A stretch of DNA of 64,000 nucleotides from Homalodisca vitripennis (lineage: Eukaryota > Arthropoda > Insecta > Hemiptera > Cicadellidae), in assembly GCF_021130785.1 (NCBI RefSeq), contig NW_025776784.1, positions 62,001 to 126,000 on the forward strand, given 5' to 3'. The notes under the pieces were generated by a model. That model saw only the letters and a list, made by a program, of their open reading frames with translations. It ran no database searches and was not told the DNA's origin. This document shows, one piece after another, positions 36,686-50,822 of the stretch. Positions within the stretch are counted from its first letter, which is position 1, and every line of letters starts with the position of its first letter. A program made the position numbers and the translations under genes.

Positions 36686-37062
36686 TTAGATGTGCAAGCT
36701 GTGCATAGGATCCCGACAAAGCGCCCCAATGTCCCCAAGCCGATTGTACTACAGTTTACGAACCGACAAAAGCGTGACAGTTTACTGAAAAAAAAGTAAA
36801 ATTGCCTCAAAAACTAAGGAAAATAAAGTCAACCGACTTTGTACCAGGTGTCCCGAGAACGAATGTGTATGTGAATGAGCACCTCACTCCATACTTCAGG
36901 AACCTGTTTTACTATTCTAAAAAGCTGAGGGAATCCGGATTTAAATTCGTTTGGATCTCAGAAGGGAAAATATTTGTTAAGAAGACCGAAGATGACAGGA
37001 AGATACGTATCTCGGTGATGGAGGACCTGCAAAAGCTCGGACTGGATATTAATAGCGCTTAA
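36686..37062 (+). pseudogene. LINE ORF1, C-terminal part
   Basis: An open frame runs from the truncation point (LDVQAVHRIPTKRPNVPKP) to a stop at 37060-37062. The last ~60 residues (VNEHLTPYFRNLFYYSKKLR, FKFVWISEGKIFVKKTEDD) match the C-terminal domain that many insect LINE ORF1 proteins share with baculovirus FP-type proteins, as I know it from family knowledge. It probably binds RNA in the retrotransposition particle. No internal stop is seen in this remnant. The true start lies in the missing 5' part, so the first in-frame codon here is not a real start. Confidence 0.8.
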
Positions 37063-37107
37063 GTGATCCTATGTCAAATAGCTGTAATTTTCTTAAATAT
37101 TGTATAC

Positions 37108-39971
37108 ATGAACCAAATTCAAAATTTTAATTTCAATGTTTTTTGTATGAATATTCGTAGTATTAGGAAACATTTCGATGAATTTTTGGTTTATTTAAAT
37201 AGTCTTTCGTTGAAATATCAAGTGATAGTTTTAACTGAAGTCTGGATCAAGGGGGGTGAGGAGGGGCGGTACAATATCGCGGGCTATGACTTGGTATTAC
37301 AACCTCGGCCAGATAATCAGGCGGGCGGTGTTATCATGTACATCGACACTGAACTTTGTTACACGCACCAACTCATCCTCCTGCCCACAGCTGAGCTTGT
37401 TAATGTTGTTATTGACCTAACAATTTAATAGTCACGTTTTTAAATTTTCCAATATTCGGAATTTATAGACAGTGTAAGTTAACTTATAAACAGTTCAAGC
37501 CTGATTTTGAAAATATGTTAAAATTAAAAAAATGATCCACACTTTGATAATAGGTGACTTAAACATATGCACATTGAAAAATAAGGGATCCGGTAAAGAT
37601 TACTTGAGCGCAGTTTCTTCTTATGGTTTTTTGAATCTGGTTAACTGTCCCACTAGAATAGATGTAGGTGTAAGTTCTTGTTTGGACCACGCACTGATAC
37701 GTAACTCCAAACCTTTGAATGTTAAATGTAATGTTGAGGAACTGGGCATTACTGACCATTATGCTCTCAGTGTTAATTTATCTGGAATCATGTATGAAAA
37801 ATGCAAACATAATTTCGTCACGGTATCTAATAATGAGCTATTAAAGCGGCAACTATTATTAGCCGACTGGAGCCCAGTCATCTCCAGCCCTCATGTGATT
37901 GATAGTGTTAAAGAATTTTTCAATATTTATGGTCAATGTTTCACAGCATCCTGTAATTTGAAAAAAATTAACAGTAAAAATAGAAGGAGGAGTGAATGGA
38001 TTACTAATGATCTGGTTTGTTTAATAAACCGTAAGAATTGTGTTTTTAAAAGAATATACAAAAAACAGAGATAACCTAGTTTTAAGAAATAGATTTAGAG
38101 AATTATCCAGAAACAGTAACCAAACAAATTAGACGAGTAAAAAAGAGGTATTATTCCAATCTCATTGAGGCTTGTAATGGTGACTCGAAAAAATATTAGA
38201 ACGTTGTAAAAGAAAATTCTTAAAAGAAAGAAAAATAGTATTGATGAAATTGTTGTTGGCGATGCCGTGATGAAGGTGGGGGGTAATGAGCGCATGGTGG
38301 GGAATATTTTTTAATGAGTATTTCACAAGTATAGTTTCTAAATTGAGACAGGATGAATTTGGCCAGGACCTATTTCTGGAGGATCATACGCAATATAATG
38401 TATTGCTTAACGAGTTTCATATTCAACTCTCTGATGTGGTTAACAAGATAAATAGCATGGAAAATAAGTTTAGTTGTGGCCTTGACGGTATAAATATGTG
38501 TTTTAATGAAAGAAAATATTAACATATTTGCACCCGTACTTTATAACATATTTTCAAAATCACTAAGGGAGGGTATTGTTCCAGATGAGTTTAAAACTGC
38601 AGTTGTAGTCCCTGTATTTAAGTGAGGTGACGCAACGCAGGTCGGCTCTTATCGTCCTATCTCTGTTATCAGTACGTTGGCTAAAATATTAGAATCACTA
38701 ATCAAAGACCAACTGTTAAAATATTTTTGCGACAATGATTTTTTTTCGGAACACCAATTTGGTTTCTTACCAGGTAAAGGTACTGATGCAGCATTGGTTA
38801 GGCACGTCAGTGAAATTGTTGAAAATTCTGATAAGTATAAATATACTTTGGCAGTTTATTTGGATTTTAAAAAGGCGTTTGACGTGTTAGACATTGATAT
38901 ACTTTTGTGTAAATTTAAGAAGTATGGGATAGGGGGAAGCGCTTTGAACTGGTTAACTTCTTTTTCTAAAGGTAGGAAGCAGTTAGTTAAAATAAATAAT
39001 ATTAAAAGCGATGTTTTGGAATTGATGTATGGAACGGCACAAGGAGGAATATTGGGCCCAGTAGTATTCTTAATATTTATTAATGATTTATTAAAATTGC
39101 AACTAAATTCTAAAATATTTGCATACGCCGATGATACGGCCCTGGTCTGCTCTGCATATAATAAAAACTCATTAAAAATTAATATTCAAGATGATCTAAC
39201 CAAGATATCTAGCTGGTTAGTTGATAATAAGCTTTTGATAAATACCACACAAAATCTAAATGCATTTTATTCTTTGAACAAAATAAGAGCTTATTGGAAC
39301 TGCAGAACGATTATAAGCTTTACTGCCACCCTCATAGTTGTTTTTATTCATGTAACTGTTCATATATCAGTATCGTGGACTCTGTCACCTACTTGGGGAT
39401 GGTTGTCGACAGAGATCTGAGGTGGAATCAGCATATTGCTCAGTTAAGTGGTAAGTTGAGATCGATAAATTATTCTTTATATCATATGAGGGGTTATTTA
39501 GAAAGTGAACATTTAGTCAGATTATATCACTCTTGGTTCGAAAGCACTTTAAGATACGGAATTATTATTTACGGTGGTACATACACAACAATTCTAAAAA
39601 GTATAATTAGCTGCCAGCGAAAATCACTTCGAATAATTTTTTCCATAAATATAAGAGACAGATTAAGTTACATATTTCAAGAGAAAAATATTTTAACTTT
39701 TAACCAAATTTATAACCAAAGCTGTTTATCATACACACATAAATATTTCAATCAATTTACTCTGAAAGTTGTCAATAGAGGGACTAGGGCCTCTCAATTT
39801 ATTAAAATTCTAGTACCAAATTTAACTAAAGAAAGAAGTAGAAACCAATTTTTTACAAAGGACCTAAAGTATTCAAACAATTTCGTTGAAAATTTTGGTA
39901 ACGAAATTATTTTTGCAAATAAACCCAAATTTAAAATGAAAGTCAGAGAATTTATCCTGGAACTGCCTTAA
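37108..39971 (+). pseudogene. LINE ORF2: endonuclease plus reverse transcriptase, broken
   Basis: The likely start is ATG 37108 (MNQIQNFNFNVFCMNIRSIR), 46 nt after the ORF1 stop. The AP-endonuclease part shows NIRSIR, VIVLTEVWI, IIGDLNI, SCLDHAL and ITDHYALSV. The RT part shows GSYRPISVIST, HQFGFLPGKGTDAAL, VYLDFKKAFDVLD, GTAQGGILGPVVF and the catalytic FAYADDTAL (YADD at 39124-39135). A C-terminal region follows (YLGMVVDRDLRWNQHI, TLRYGIIIYGG), ending at 39969-39971. Damage includes a stop at 37426, disrupted sequence to about 37520, a stop at 38072, loss of frame to 38286, a TGA at 38623 and a frameshift near 39290. The product would nick DNA and copy the element's RNA, but this copy cannot make it. 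Confidence 0.92.
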
Positions 39972-40848
39972 AGATAGTTATTCAAAATCTGTATATTATT
40001 TATTTTTAATATTGTTTTTTTATATAAAAAACATTTTAATTTGTTGTTTAATATTATTGTTATTGTTGTTGTTATTTGTTATTTATAGTATTTATTGTTA
40101 TTTAATATTATTATTATTGTTGTATTTGTTATTTATTGTTATTTAATATTATTATTGTTGTTTGTTTGTATTTGTTATTTATTTGTTTTTTATTATTTTT
40201 TATTGTTATACTATTATTTTATTCCCAACCATATATTATTTTAGTTGCTATGTTGATATTAATTATATTTATTTAACTTTTATGTGAACTCAGCCTCCAC
40301 AACCGTTTCAATCAATGTAATATGTGTTGTTTTTTACTATATTTATTTACATGTACATAGCTTTAGTTATTGATATTTATTATGTTTAAAAAGTAAGTAA
40401 AATTTGGAGTACAGTAGTATCAGTGCGTGGTTGGGAGGGGAGTATAACATTTGGGGTTTGTTGAAGTATGGTTTGTTTACATAATTTGTTAAATGCATTA
40501 AATGTATATATTTATTATTTATTATATTATTTTTTTTGTCGTAAATATTTTTGTCTGTATGTTTTGAAATTGGTATAGCACTGTAATGGTAGTTTATTTA
40601 TTTAACATAATGATTATTTAATGAATTCTGATGAGACTTTTGACTGCCTTACGGAATGTTGTGTATCTGTGAAAATTATTTAGAAATGGTTAAGTGACAC
40701 TGTTTGGACTGCCAATATTAATATAAAGCGATATTTACGATGTGCAATGTGATATCCCGCACGCGTCCTACGCGACGCTTGGGAATTTAAATAATGTAAA
40801 AATGCAAACCATTACTGAATAAAGTGTTTCTGACTTCTGACTTCTTCT

Positions 40849-41734
<886 letters not shown>

Positions 41735-41900
41735 TTTTTGTAAAACAAGTACAACACGACTACAAGAACCCAATGTTAGGAGATGTTACCTCTACTATCA
41801 TCTCACCTGGTGACAGTATAGCGAAACACAGGCTCAGTGTATGAAGGGTAGAACCAATACTGGCTATGCATGAGTTGTGAGAGAATATTCACTTTGTCTT
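41735..41900 (+). pseudogene. decayed copy of the exon at 43686-43886
   Basis: The translation contains DYKNPMLGDV, SPGDSIAKHR and a stop. The minus-strand exon at 43686-43886 reads NYKNPMLGAV, SPGEISQTQA at the same places. At DNA level, CTACAAGAACCCAATGTTAG is shared almost exactly, and similarity runs on through GGCTATG and GAATATTCA. A frameshift after ACACAGGCTCAG breaks the frame that stays open in the partner. The protein family is unknown to me. The two copies are in opposite orientation, about 2 kb apart. Confidence 0.7.
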
Positions 41901-42181
41901 GGTATACTCTACTTAACCATCTCACTTTGGGTCTGAGTTAGTGACTCTGTCTGTGGCGGGATACATTTTCTCGACAATATTGACTTATCTTGGTGTCAAA
42001 GCACTCCGAAAAATTAAAAAAAAGTGTTTCATTGTTTTCAATGTAATTTATTCTGAAATTATGTAAAACTTGAACAATTCTGTCGGTTTTAAATTCCTCT
42101 GAGTTTAAATATATAGTACAGTGTAGTGACACTTATCAGACCGTCTAAATCCAGCACAATACGTCTCTAAGAATGTTAATG

Positions 42182-42640
42182 AAGCGCGGTGTCCTACAAG
42201 GACCTATACTCGGTCCGATCCTATTTTTTATATATGTTAACCAATTAAACAAACCCATCTAAAACTATCTATTTGTGTAAGCAGATAACAAGACTCTCTC
42301 TGTAAGACAAAGATCAAAACTTATTAACCTGTCTCTGTTGCAAGCACCCGGAGAATAAAAAAGTTTATAATAGTAGCAATAAAAACGCGTGTCTTCGCCG
42401 GATGGTTATCAACAATCCATTGTTGTTAGTTGGTTCGTTACTTTGACCTAACATCCCAGAAATATGTTATAAACTAGTATAAACATAACCTTTGTTAGAT
42501 CCGATTAGTAATATTCCTGGGAATGGATGTGTAGGAAGATTAGGACACAGTTTATACTTGATGGAAAACGGACGATGTGTTGAATGGCATTAAATGTTTC
42601 ATTAGAAACTCCTCAACAATATGTCATGAAGATTTTTAAA
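42182..42640 (+). pseudogene. LINE reverse-transcriptase fragment
   Basis: KRGVLQGPILGPILFFIYVN (42182-42241) is the conserved RT segment just before the catalytic motif. After a frameshift, ADNKTLSVRQRSK corresponds to the catalytic YADD region with the motif destroyed. A stretch near 42515 (FLGMDV) resembles the region after the RT palm in LINE proteins. It differs in sequence from the LINE at 36.7-40.9 kb, so it comes from another family or a much older copy. The end is approximate. Confidence 0.75.
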
Positions 42641-43685
42641 GACTCTCATATTCCTTTTCGACTAGGTGAGCCCAAAAAAAATATTAGCTTTCAAGTTTTA
42701 GGCCGGGCCATTCCCCATACGCACGCATTAACATTCATTAGAAGGTAGTTCCAAAAAATGGAGATCCTGGATATGACCGGTCAAGAACGTTTAGAGGTTT
42801 TCAAACCGAGTAAAATTAGACTAATAATGTTGGAAGAGAATACCCGTTATTTAATACGTACTCGCATGTAAACCGATAATGAAATTATAGACGAAGCTTT
42901 GAGAGCTGATCAAACAAAGACGCTGGATTTCCTAATGAGCAAATAGAGCAAAATTGTACGGCATCTCTAAGCCGATCTTTGTTAGTTACTGTAATTTAGA
43001 ATTTCCTGATAAATTAAAAAGAAACTATACGGTATAATTAAAACTAAATTAATTATTATAAAACCACTGATTTGATTATTTTTGAATTTACTATATTAAG
43101 GTTTGTAATTTAGGGAAAAAATTTAAATTGAAGAACTTTGGAGTACCGTATATCGTAAAAATGTTTATTTGTGGTAATAAACTAAATCCGATAGAATGAT
43201 GATTGTACACTTTTGCTAAAAAGGCAGATTCTAAATAAGGACAAATTCTATATCTATAATCTTTTCGTGCGATTTGAGAGATAAAAGATAGTCCGGTGAC
43301 TGACAGAGTATTTAACTCAGACATAAAAGCTGAAGTTTTGGAATTTAGACAATGCCAATAATCGGCCTAACTAATAAATCTAATTCGTTTTGGTTAGTCA
43401 TGATTTTAGGAGAGCTACTAAATTAGTGAAAACTAATGTATTAGTATAGAATCTCTCTTGTACATGCAATGTTTTTATTTTAAACGTAAAAAGTATCTTT
43501 AAAGGCAGTTTTCGATTTCATTTTGAATTTTACTAAATGAATGTTTATTGATTTGACATTTACATGTCAAACATAATTATGTTGGTAACTTAGAACTTAA
43601 AATAAACATTTAAATCTGAAAACAGGTAGTAATAGTCCTTAATATATCAAACAATTCAGAATCATAAATGTAATAACGTAACACG
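42641..43685. other. intergenic, possibly more LINE debris
   Basis: No clear frame. The stretch just after 42640 may be further decayed LINE sequence; the rest is AT-rich and unrecognised. Confidence 0.35.
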
Positions 43686-43886
43686 TTATAACAGGAAAAA
43701 GTGAGGTCCTTTCTTTGAATATTCACTCATCGTCCAGTCATAGCCAGGAGTGGCTTTATCCTTCATAAGCTTGGCCTGTGTTTGACTAATCTCTCCAGGC
43801 GAGACGGCAGCAGAGTGGACAGCTCCTAACATTGGGTTCTTGTAATTGTTTTTACTTGTTATGCACGTGAAGGTTTTAGGGACATC
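43686..43886 (-). CDS. candidate 3'-terminal coding exon, unknown protein
   Basis: On the minus strand a good acceptor (CTTTTTGCTGTAG) precedes an uninterrupted 66-codon frame that begins DVPKTFTCITSKNN and ends in a TAA at 43688-43686. The content is protein-like and unlike its AT-rich flanks: NYKNPMLGAV, AVSPGEISQTQAK, ATPGYDWTMSEYSKKGPHF. It may be the last exon of a gene whose earlier exons lie to the right, possibly beyond the satellite. I do not recognise the family. A decayed inverted copy at 41735-41900 confirms that the segment has been duplicated. The chance of a spurious call is moderate because no other exon of the gene was found. Confidence 0.6.
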   Translation of the reverse strand, partial: DVPKTFTCITSKNNYKNPMLGAVHSAAVSPGEISQTQAKLMKDKATPGYDWTMSEYSKKGPHFFLL

Positions 43887-44389
43887 CTACAGCAAAAAGA
43901 TTATTAATAATATTATTAATAAGTAATAATAACTCTCAGGAGGATGTTGTGTTGTGTACCGATGTAATAATTGTAGCCACAACATATTTCTTTATGAATT
44001 AATTATCCTAATTATTTGCTATCATATTCGGATTTGAGTGGGACAAACCTTTGATTAAGCATTTAGCTTGGATGATCGTTAATAATACAATATCTTTACA
44101 CAAAATAAATTACACTAAAAAGTTGAAACTTTGTACGTGTATTTCTCACTTGATGTTAGTATTATTAATAAAATATGTTTCTTGATATTGACTGGTGAGT
44201 ATTGTAAATAATCTTATAGAAAACCTCTACTTTTTATATTAATCGCTAACCTGCGCTGAGAAGCAGTAATGTATCTTTAATGTGCTAATTGTGAAAACCA
44301 ATTACTTAAAATACATAAAATCTGTGAATATTCCACAATGACTGATTTTATATCTAAAATATTGCATTACTTTAACTATTTACATTGAT
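43887..44389. other. AT-rich spacer between exon and satellite
   Basis: If 43686-43886 is a real exon, this is intron. No other feature is seen except short ATT-rich inverted repeats near 43905-43930. Confidence 0.4.
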
Positions 44390-47300
44390 CTTTAATTCTT
44401 TAATATTTGTTCATCATTGCATTTTACATCAATAACTGTAAAATAAGCATGGTTTCAGAACCAAACATTTTCAAACTTAGAACAGACTGATGTGTAAAAA
44501 ATTCTTATCCTTTTAATTCTTTAATATTGTTTTGTCATTATATTTTACATCAATACAATAATCATGAATTCAGAACAAAACATTTGCAAACTTAGAACAG
44601 ACTGATGTGTAAAAAATTCTTATCCTTTTAATTATTTAATATTGATTTGTCATTATATTTTACATCAATACAATAATCATGAATTCAGAACCAAACATTT
44701 GCAAACTTAGAACAGACTGATGTGTAAAAAATTCTTATCCTTTTAATTATTTAATATTGATTTGTCATTATATTTTACATCAATACAATAATCATGAATT
44801 CAGAACAAAACATTTGCAAACTTAGAACAGACTGATGTGTAAAAAATTCTTATCCTTTTAATTATTTAATATTGTTTTGTCATTATATTTTACATCAATA
44901 CAATAATCATGAATTCAGAACAAAACATTTGCAAACTTAGAACAGACTGATGTGTAAAAAATTCTTATCCTTTTAATTCTTTAATATTGATTTGTCATTA
45001 TATTTTACATCAATACAATAATCATGAATTCAGAACCAAACATTTTCAAACATAGAACAGACTGAAGTGTAAAAAATTCTTATCCTTTTAATTCTTTAAT
45101 ATTGATTTGTCATTATATTTTACATCAATACAATAATCATGAATTCAGAACAAAACATTTTCAAACTTAGAACAGACTGATGTGTAAAAAATTCTTATCC
45201 TTTTAATTCTTTAATATTGTTTTTGTCATTATATTTTACATCAATACAATAATCATGAATTCAGAACAAAACATTTGCAAACTTAGAACAGACTGATGTG
45301 TAAAAAATTCTTATCCTTTTAATTATTTAATATTGATTTGTCATTATATTTTACATCAATACAATAATCATGAATTCAGAACAAAACATTTGCAAACTTA
45401 GAACAGACTGATGTGTAAAAAATTCTTATCCTTTTAATTATTTAATATTGTTTTGTCATTATATTTTACATCAATACAATAATCATGAATTCAGAACAAA
45501 ACATTTGCAAACTTAGAACAGACTGATGTGTAAAAAATTCTTATCCTTTTAATTATTTAATATTGATTTGTCATTATATTTTACATCAATACAATAATCA
45601 TGAATTCAGAACAAAACATTTGCAAACTTAGAACAGACTGATGTGTAAAAAATTCTTATCCTTTTAATTATTTAATATTGTTTTGTCATTATATTTTTAC
45701 ATCAATACAATAATCATGAATTCAGAACAAAACATTTGCAAACTTAGAACAGACTGATGTGTAAAAAATTCTTATCCTTTTAATTCTTTAATATTGATTT
45801 GTCATTATATTTTACATCAATACAATAATCATGAATTCAGAACAAAACATTTGCAAACTTAGAACAGACTGATGTGTAAAAAATTCTTATCCTTTTAATT
45901 ATTTAATATTGTTTTTGTCATTATATTTTACATCAATACAATAATCATGAATTCAGAACAAAACATTTGCAAACTTAGAACAGACTGATGTGTAAAAAAT
46001 TTCTTATCCTTTTAATTATTTAATATTGATTTGTCATTATATTTTTACATCAATACAATAATCATGAATTCAGAACAAAACATTTTCAAACTTAGAACAG
46101 ACTGAATGTGTAAAAAATTCTTATCCTTTTAATTATTTAATATTGTTTTGTCATTATATTTTACATCAATACAATAATCATGAATTCAGAAACAAAACAT
46201 TTTCAAACTTAGAACAGACTGATGTGTAAAAAATTCTTATCCTTTTAATTCTTTAATATTGTTTTGTCATTATATTTTACATCAATACAATAATCATGAA
46301 TTCAGAACAAAACATTTGCAAACTTAGAACAGACTGATGTGTAAAAAATTCTTATCCTTTTAATTATTTAATATTGATTTGTCATTATATTTTACATCAA
46401 TACAATAATCATGAATTCAGAACCAAACATTTTCAAACATAGAACAGACTGAAGTGTAAAAAATTCTTATCCTTTTAAACTCTTTAATATTGATTTGTCA
46501 TTATATTTTACATCAATACAATAATCATGAATTCAGAACAAAACATTTGCAAACTTAGAACAGACTGATGTGTAAAAAATTCTTATCCTTTTAATTCTTT
46601 AATATTGTTTTGTCATTATATTTTACATCAATACAATAATCATGAATTCAGAACAAAACATTTGCAAACTTAGAACAGACTGATGTGTAAAAAATTCTTA
46701 TCCTTTTAATTATTTAATATTGATTTGTCATTATATTTTTACATCAATACAATAATCATGAATTCAGAACAAAACATTTGCAAACTTAGAACAGACTGAT
46801 GTGTAAAAAATTCTTATCCTTTTAATTATTTAATATTGTTTTGTCATTATATTTTACATCAATACAATAATCATGAATTCAGAACAAAACATTTGCAAAC
46901 TTAGAACAGACTGATGTGTAAAAAATTCTTATCCTTTTAATTCTTTAATATTGATTTGTCATTATATTTTACATCAAATACAATAATCATGAATTCAGAA
47001 CAAAACATTTGCAAACTTAGAACAGACTGATGTGTAAAAAATTCTTATCCTTTTAATTATTTAATATTGATTTGTCATTATATTTTACATCAATACAATA
47101 ATCATGAATTCAGAACCAAACATTTTCAAACATAGAACAGACTGATGTGTAAAAAATTCTTATCCTTTTAATTATTTAATATTGATTTGTCATTATATTT
47201 TACATCAATACAATAATCATGAATTCAGAACAAAACATTTGCAAACTTAGAACAGACTGATGTGTAAAAAATTCTTATCCTTTTAATTATTTAATATTGA

Positions 47301-50262
47301 TTTGTCATTATATTTTACATCAATACAATAATCATGAATTCAGAACAAAACATTTTCAAACTTAGAACAGACTGATGTGTAAAAAATTCTTATCCTTTTA
47401 ATTCTTTAATATTGATTTGTCATTATATTTTACATCAATACAATAATCATGAATTCAGAACAAAACATTTGCAAACTTAGAACAGACTGATGTGTAAAAA
47501 ATTCTTATCCTTTTAATTCTTTAATATTGATTTGTCATTATATTTTACATCAATACAATAATCATGAATTCAGAACAAAACATTTTCAAACATAGAACAG
47601 ACTGATGTGTAAAAAAATTCTTATCCTTTTAATTCTTTAATATTGATTTGTCATTATATTTTACATCAATACAATAATCATGAATTCAGAACAAAACATT
47701 TGCAAACTTAGAACAGACTGATGTGTAAAAAATTCTTATCCTTTTAATTATTTAATATTGATTTGTCATTATATTTTACATCAATACAATAATCATGAAT
47801 TCAGAACCAAACATTTTCAAACATAGAACAGACTGATGTGTAAAAAATTCTTATCCTTTTAATTATTTAATATTGATTTGTCATTATATTTTACATCAAT
47901 ACAATAATCATGAATTCAGAACAAAACATTTGCAAACTTAGAACAGACTGATGTGTAAAAAATTCTTATCCTTTTAATTCTTTAATATTGATTTGTCATT
48001 ATATTTTACATCAATACAATAATCATGAATTCAGAACCAAACATTTTCAAACATAGAACAGACTGAAGTGTAAAAAATTCTTATCCTTTTAACTCTTTAA
48101 TATTGATTTGTCATTATATTTTACATCAATACAATAATCATGAATTCAGAACAAAACATTTGCAAACTTAGAACAGACTGATGTGTAAAAAATTCTTATC
48201 CTTTTAATTATTTAATATTGATTTGTCATTATATTTTTACATCAATACAATAATCATGAATTCAGAACCAAACATTTTCAAACATAGAACAGACTGAAGT
48301 GTAAAAAAATTCTTATCCTTTTAACTCTTTAATATTGATTTGTCATTATATTTTACATCAATACAATAATCATGAATTCAGAACAAAACATTTGCAAACT
48401 TAGAACAGACTGATGTGTATAAAATTCTTATCTTTTAATTCTTTAATATTGATTTGTCATTATATTTTACATCAATACAATAATCATGAATTCAGAACAA
48501 AACATTTTCAAACTTAGAACAGACTGATGTGTAAAAAATTCTTATCCTTTTAATTCTTTAATATTGATTTGTCATTATATTTTACATCAATACAATAATC
48601 ATGAATTCAGAACAAAACATTTGCAAACTTAGAACAGACTGATGTGTAAAAAATTCTTATCCTTTTAATGATTTAATATTGTTTTGTCATTATATTTTAC
48701 ATCAATATAATAATCATGAATTCAGAACCAAACATTTGCAAACTTAGAACAGACTGATGTGTAAAAAATTCTTATCCTTTTAATTATTTAATATTGTTTT
48801 GTCATTATATTTTACATCAATACAATAATCATGAATTCGGAACAAAACATTTGCAAACTTAGAACAGACTGAAGTGTAAAAAATTCTTATCCTTTTAATT
48901 CTTTAATATTGATTTGTCATTATATTTTACATCAATACAATAATCATGAATTCAGAACAAAACATTAGCAAACTTAGAACAGACTGAAGTGTAAAAAATT
49001 CTTATCCTTTTAATTATTTAATATTGATTTGTCATTATATTTTACATCAATACAATAATCATGAATTCAGAACCAAACATTTTCAAACTTAGAACAGACT
49101 GATGTGTAAAAAATTCTTATCCTTTTTAATTCTTTAATATTGATTTGTCATTATATTTTACATCAATACAATAATCATGAATTCAGAGCCAAACATTTTC
49201 AAACATAGAACAGACTGATGTGTAAAAAATTCTTATCCTTTTAATTCTTTAATATTGATTTGTCATTATATTTTACATCAATACAATAATCATGAATTCA
49301 GAACAAAACATTAGCAAACTTAGAACAGACTGATGTGTAAAAAATTCTTATCCTTTTAATTCTTTAATATTGATTTGTCATTATATTTTACATCAATACA
49401 ATAATCATGAATTCAGAACAAAACATTTGCAAACTTAGAACAGACTGATGTGTAAAAAAATTCTTATCCTTTTAATTCTTTAATATTGATTTGTCATTAT
49501 ATTTTACATCAATACAATAATCATGAATTCAGAACAAAACATTTGCAAACTTAGAACAGACTGATGTGTAAAAAATTCTTATCCTTTTAATTCTTTAATA
49601 TTGATTTGTCATTATATTTTACATTAATACAATAATCATGAATTCAGAACAAAACATTTGCAAACTTAGAACAGGACTGATGTGTAAAAAATTCTTATCC
49701 TTTTAATTCTTTAATATTGATTTGTCATTATATTTTACATCAATACAATAATCATGAATTCAGAACAAAACATTTGCAAACTTAGAACAGACTGATGTGT
49801 AAAAAATTCTTATCCTTTTAATTCTTTAATATTGATTTGTCATTATATTTTACATTAATACAATAATCATGAATTCAGAACAAAACATTTTCAAACATAG
49901 AACAGACTGATGTGTAAAAAATTCTTATCCTTTTAATTATTTAATATTGATATGTCATTATATTTCACATCAATACAATAATCAAGAATTCAGAAAAAAA
50001 ACATTTGCAAACTTAGAACAGACTGATGTGTAAAAAATTCTTATCCTTTTAATTCTTTAATATTGATTTGTCATTATATTTTACATCAATACAATAATCA
50101 TGAATTCAGAACAAAACATTTGCAAACTTAGAACAGACTGATGTGTAAAAAATTCTTATCCTTTTAATTCTTTAATATTGATTTGTCATTATATTTTACA
50201 TCAAAAACAATAATCATGAATTCAGAACAAAACATTTACAAACTCAGAACAGACTTATGTGT
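44390..50262. repeat. 115-bp satellite array, about 51 copies
   Basis: AACAGACTGATGTGTAAAAA recurs at 44481, 44596, 44711, 44826 and so on to about 50248, so the period is 115 bp. Each unit carries ATCATGAATTCAGAAC with an EcoRI site. I estimate about 22% GC from one unit. Variation is concentrated at a few sites: AATTATTT or AATTCTTT, TTGTTTTG or TTGATTTG, CATTTGCAAACTTAG or CATTTTCAAACATAG. Single-base slippage occurs in A or T runs. The first unit is the most diverged and the last is cut short at GACTTATGTGTACC. No frame over 60 codons is open across the array. Confidence 0.98.
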
Positions 50263-50290
50263 ACCTGTATATAATTGCTTTTTGCTTTAG

Positions 50291-50396
50291 ATATGAAGAT
50301 AAAGGACTGTGCCAAATCAAGTTCTGCGAGCTAACACAATGTCTGCAACCATTTGTCACGGTTCAGGGAGAGAAGACATTTTACATACACGGCAAG
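50291..50396 (+). CDS. candidate internal coding exon, unknown protein
   Basis: Directly after the satellite, a strong polypyrimidine tract and acceptor (TTGCTTTTTGCTTTAG) precede 106 bp that are open in only one frame (YEDKGLCQIKFCELTQ, PFVTVQGEKTFYIHGK). They end at AAG followed by a GTGAGA donor. The exon would enter in phase 2 and leave in phase 0. Three Cys residues are present. The frame stays open past the donor to 50514, so a terminal-exon reading is also possible. I do not recognise the family. Confidence 0.5.
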
Positions 50397-50730
50397 GTGA
50401 GAAATTCCAGACAACCTCTTACGATAACTACCTGTATGACTTTGAACAGTTTCGCTAAAATAAATGAGCAACCCCTTTCCAATATAGCAGACGACGCCGA
50501 TTACATTTTAATATAAGCAATCAGTCAATCAATCATCTGTCACTCTCGTTGACATGAGTTACATGCATGGCGTGGATCCTTTTAAAATATATACATTATA
50601 TGCAATAAATGTATTATAATGATCGAATAGTAAAGTAAAAGATTAAAAACAATAGAACACGTTACCTGAAAAAAATAGAATACAACGCACACATCCGAAA
50701 AATAGTATCTTAAGGGGAATTAATTGTTTC

Positions 50731-50822
50731 ACACCTGACTCAGAGGCTAAATTTTAGACCTCGAAACGTCGTGTTATACATTTTGTAACATATAACTATG
50801 ACAAATGTCCGAAACAGTATTA
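50731..50822 (-). mobile_element. partial copy of the 28094-28312 element
   Basis: Read on the minus strand, CGGACATTTGTCATAGTTAT, ACACGACGTTTCGAGG and a CTGAGTCAGGTG word match the first half of the element at 28094-28312 in order. Confidence 0.65.

Noticed and set aside
44390..50262. CRISPR array
   Set aside because: The repeats are 115 bp and contiguous with no unique spacers; the context is eukaryotic.
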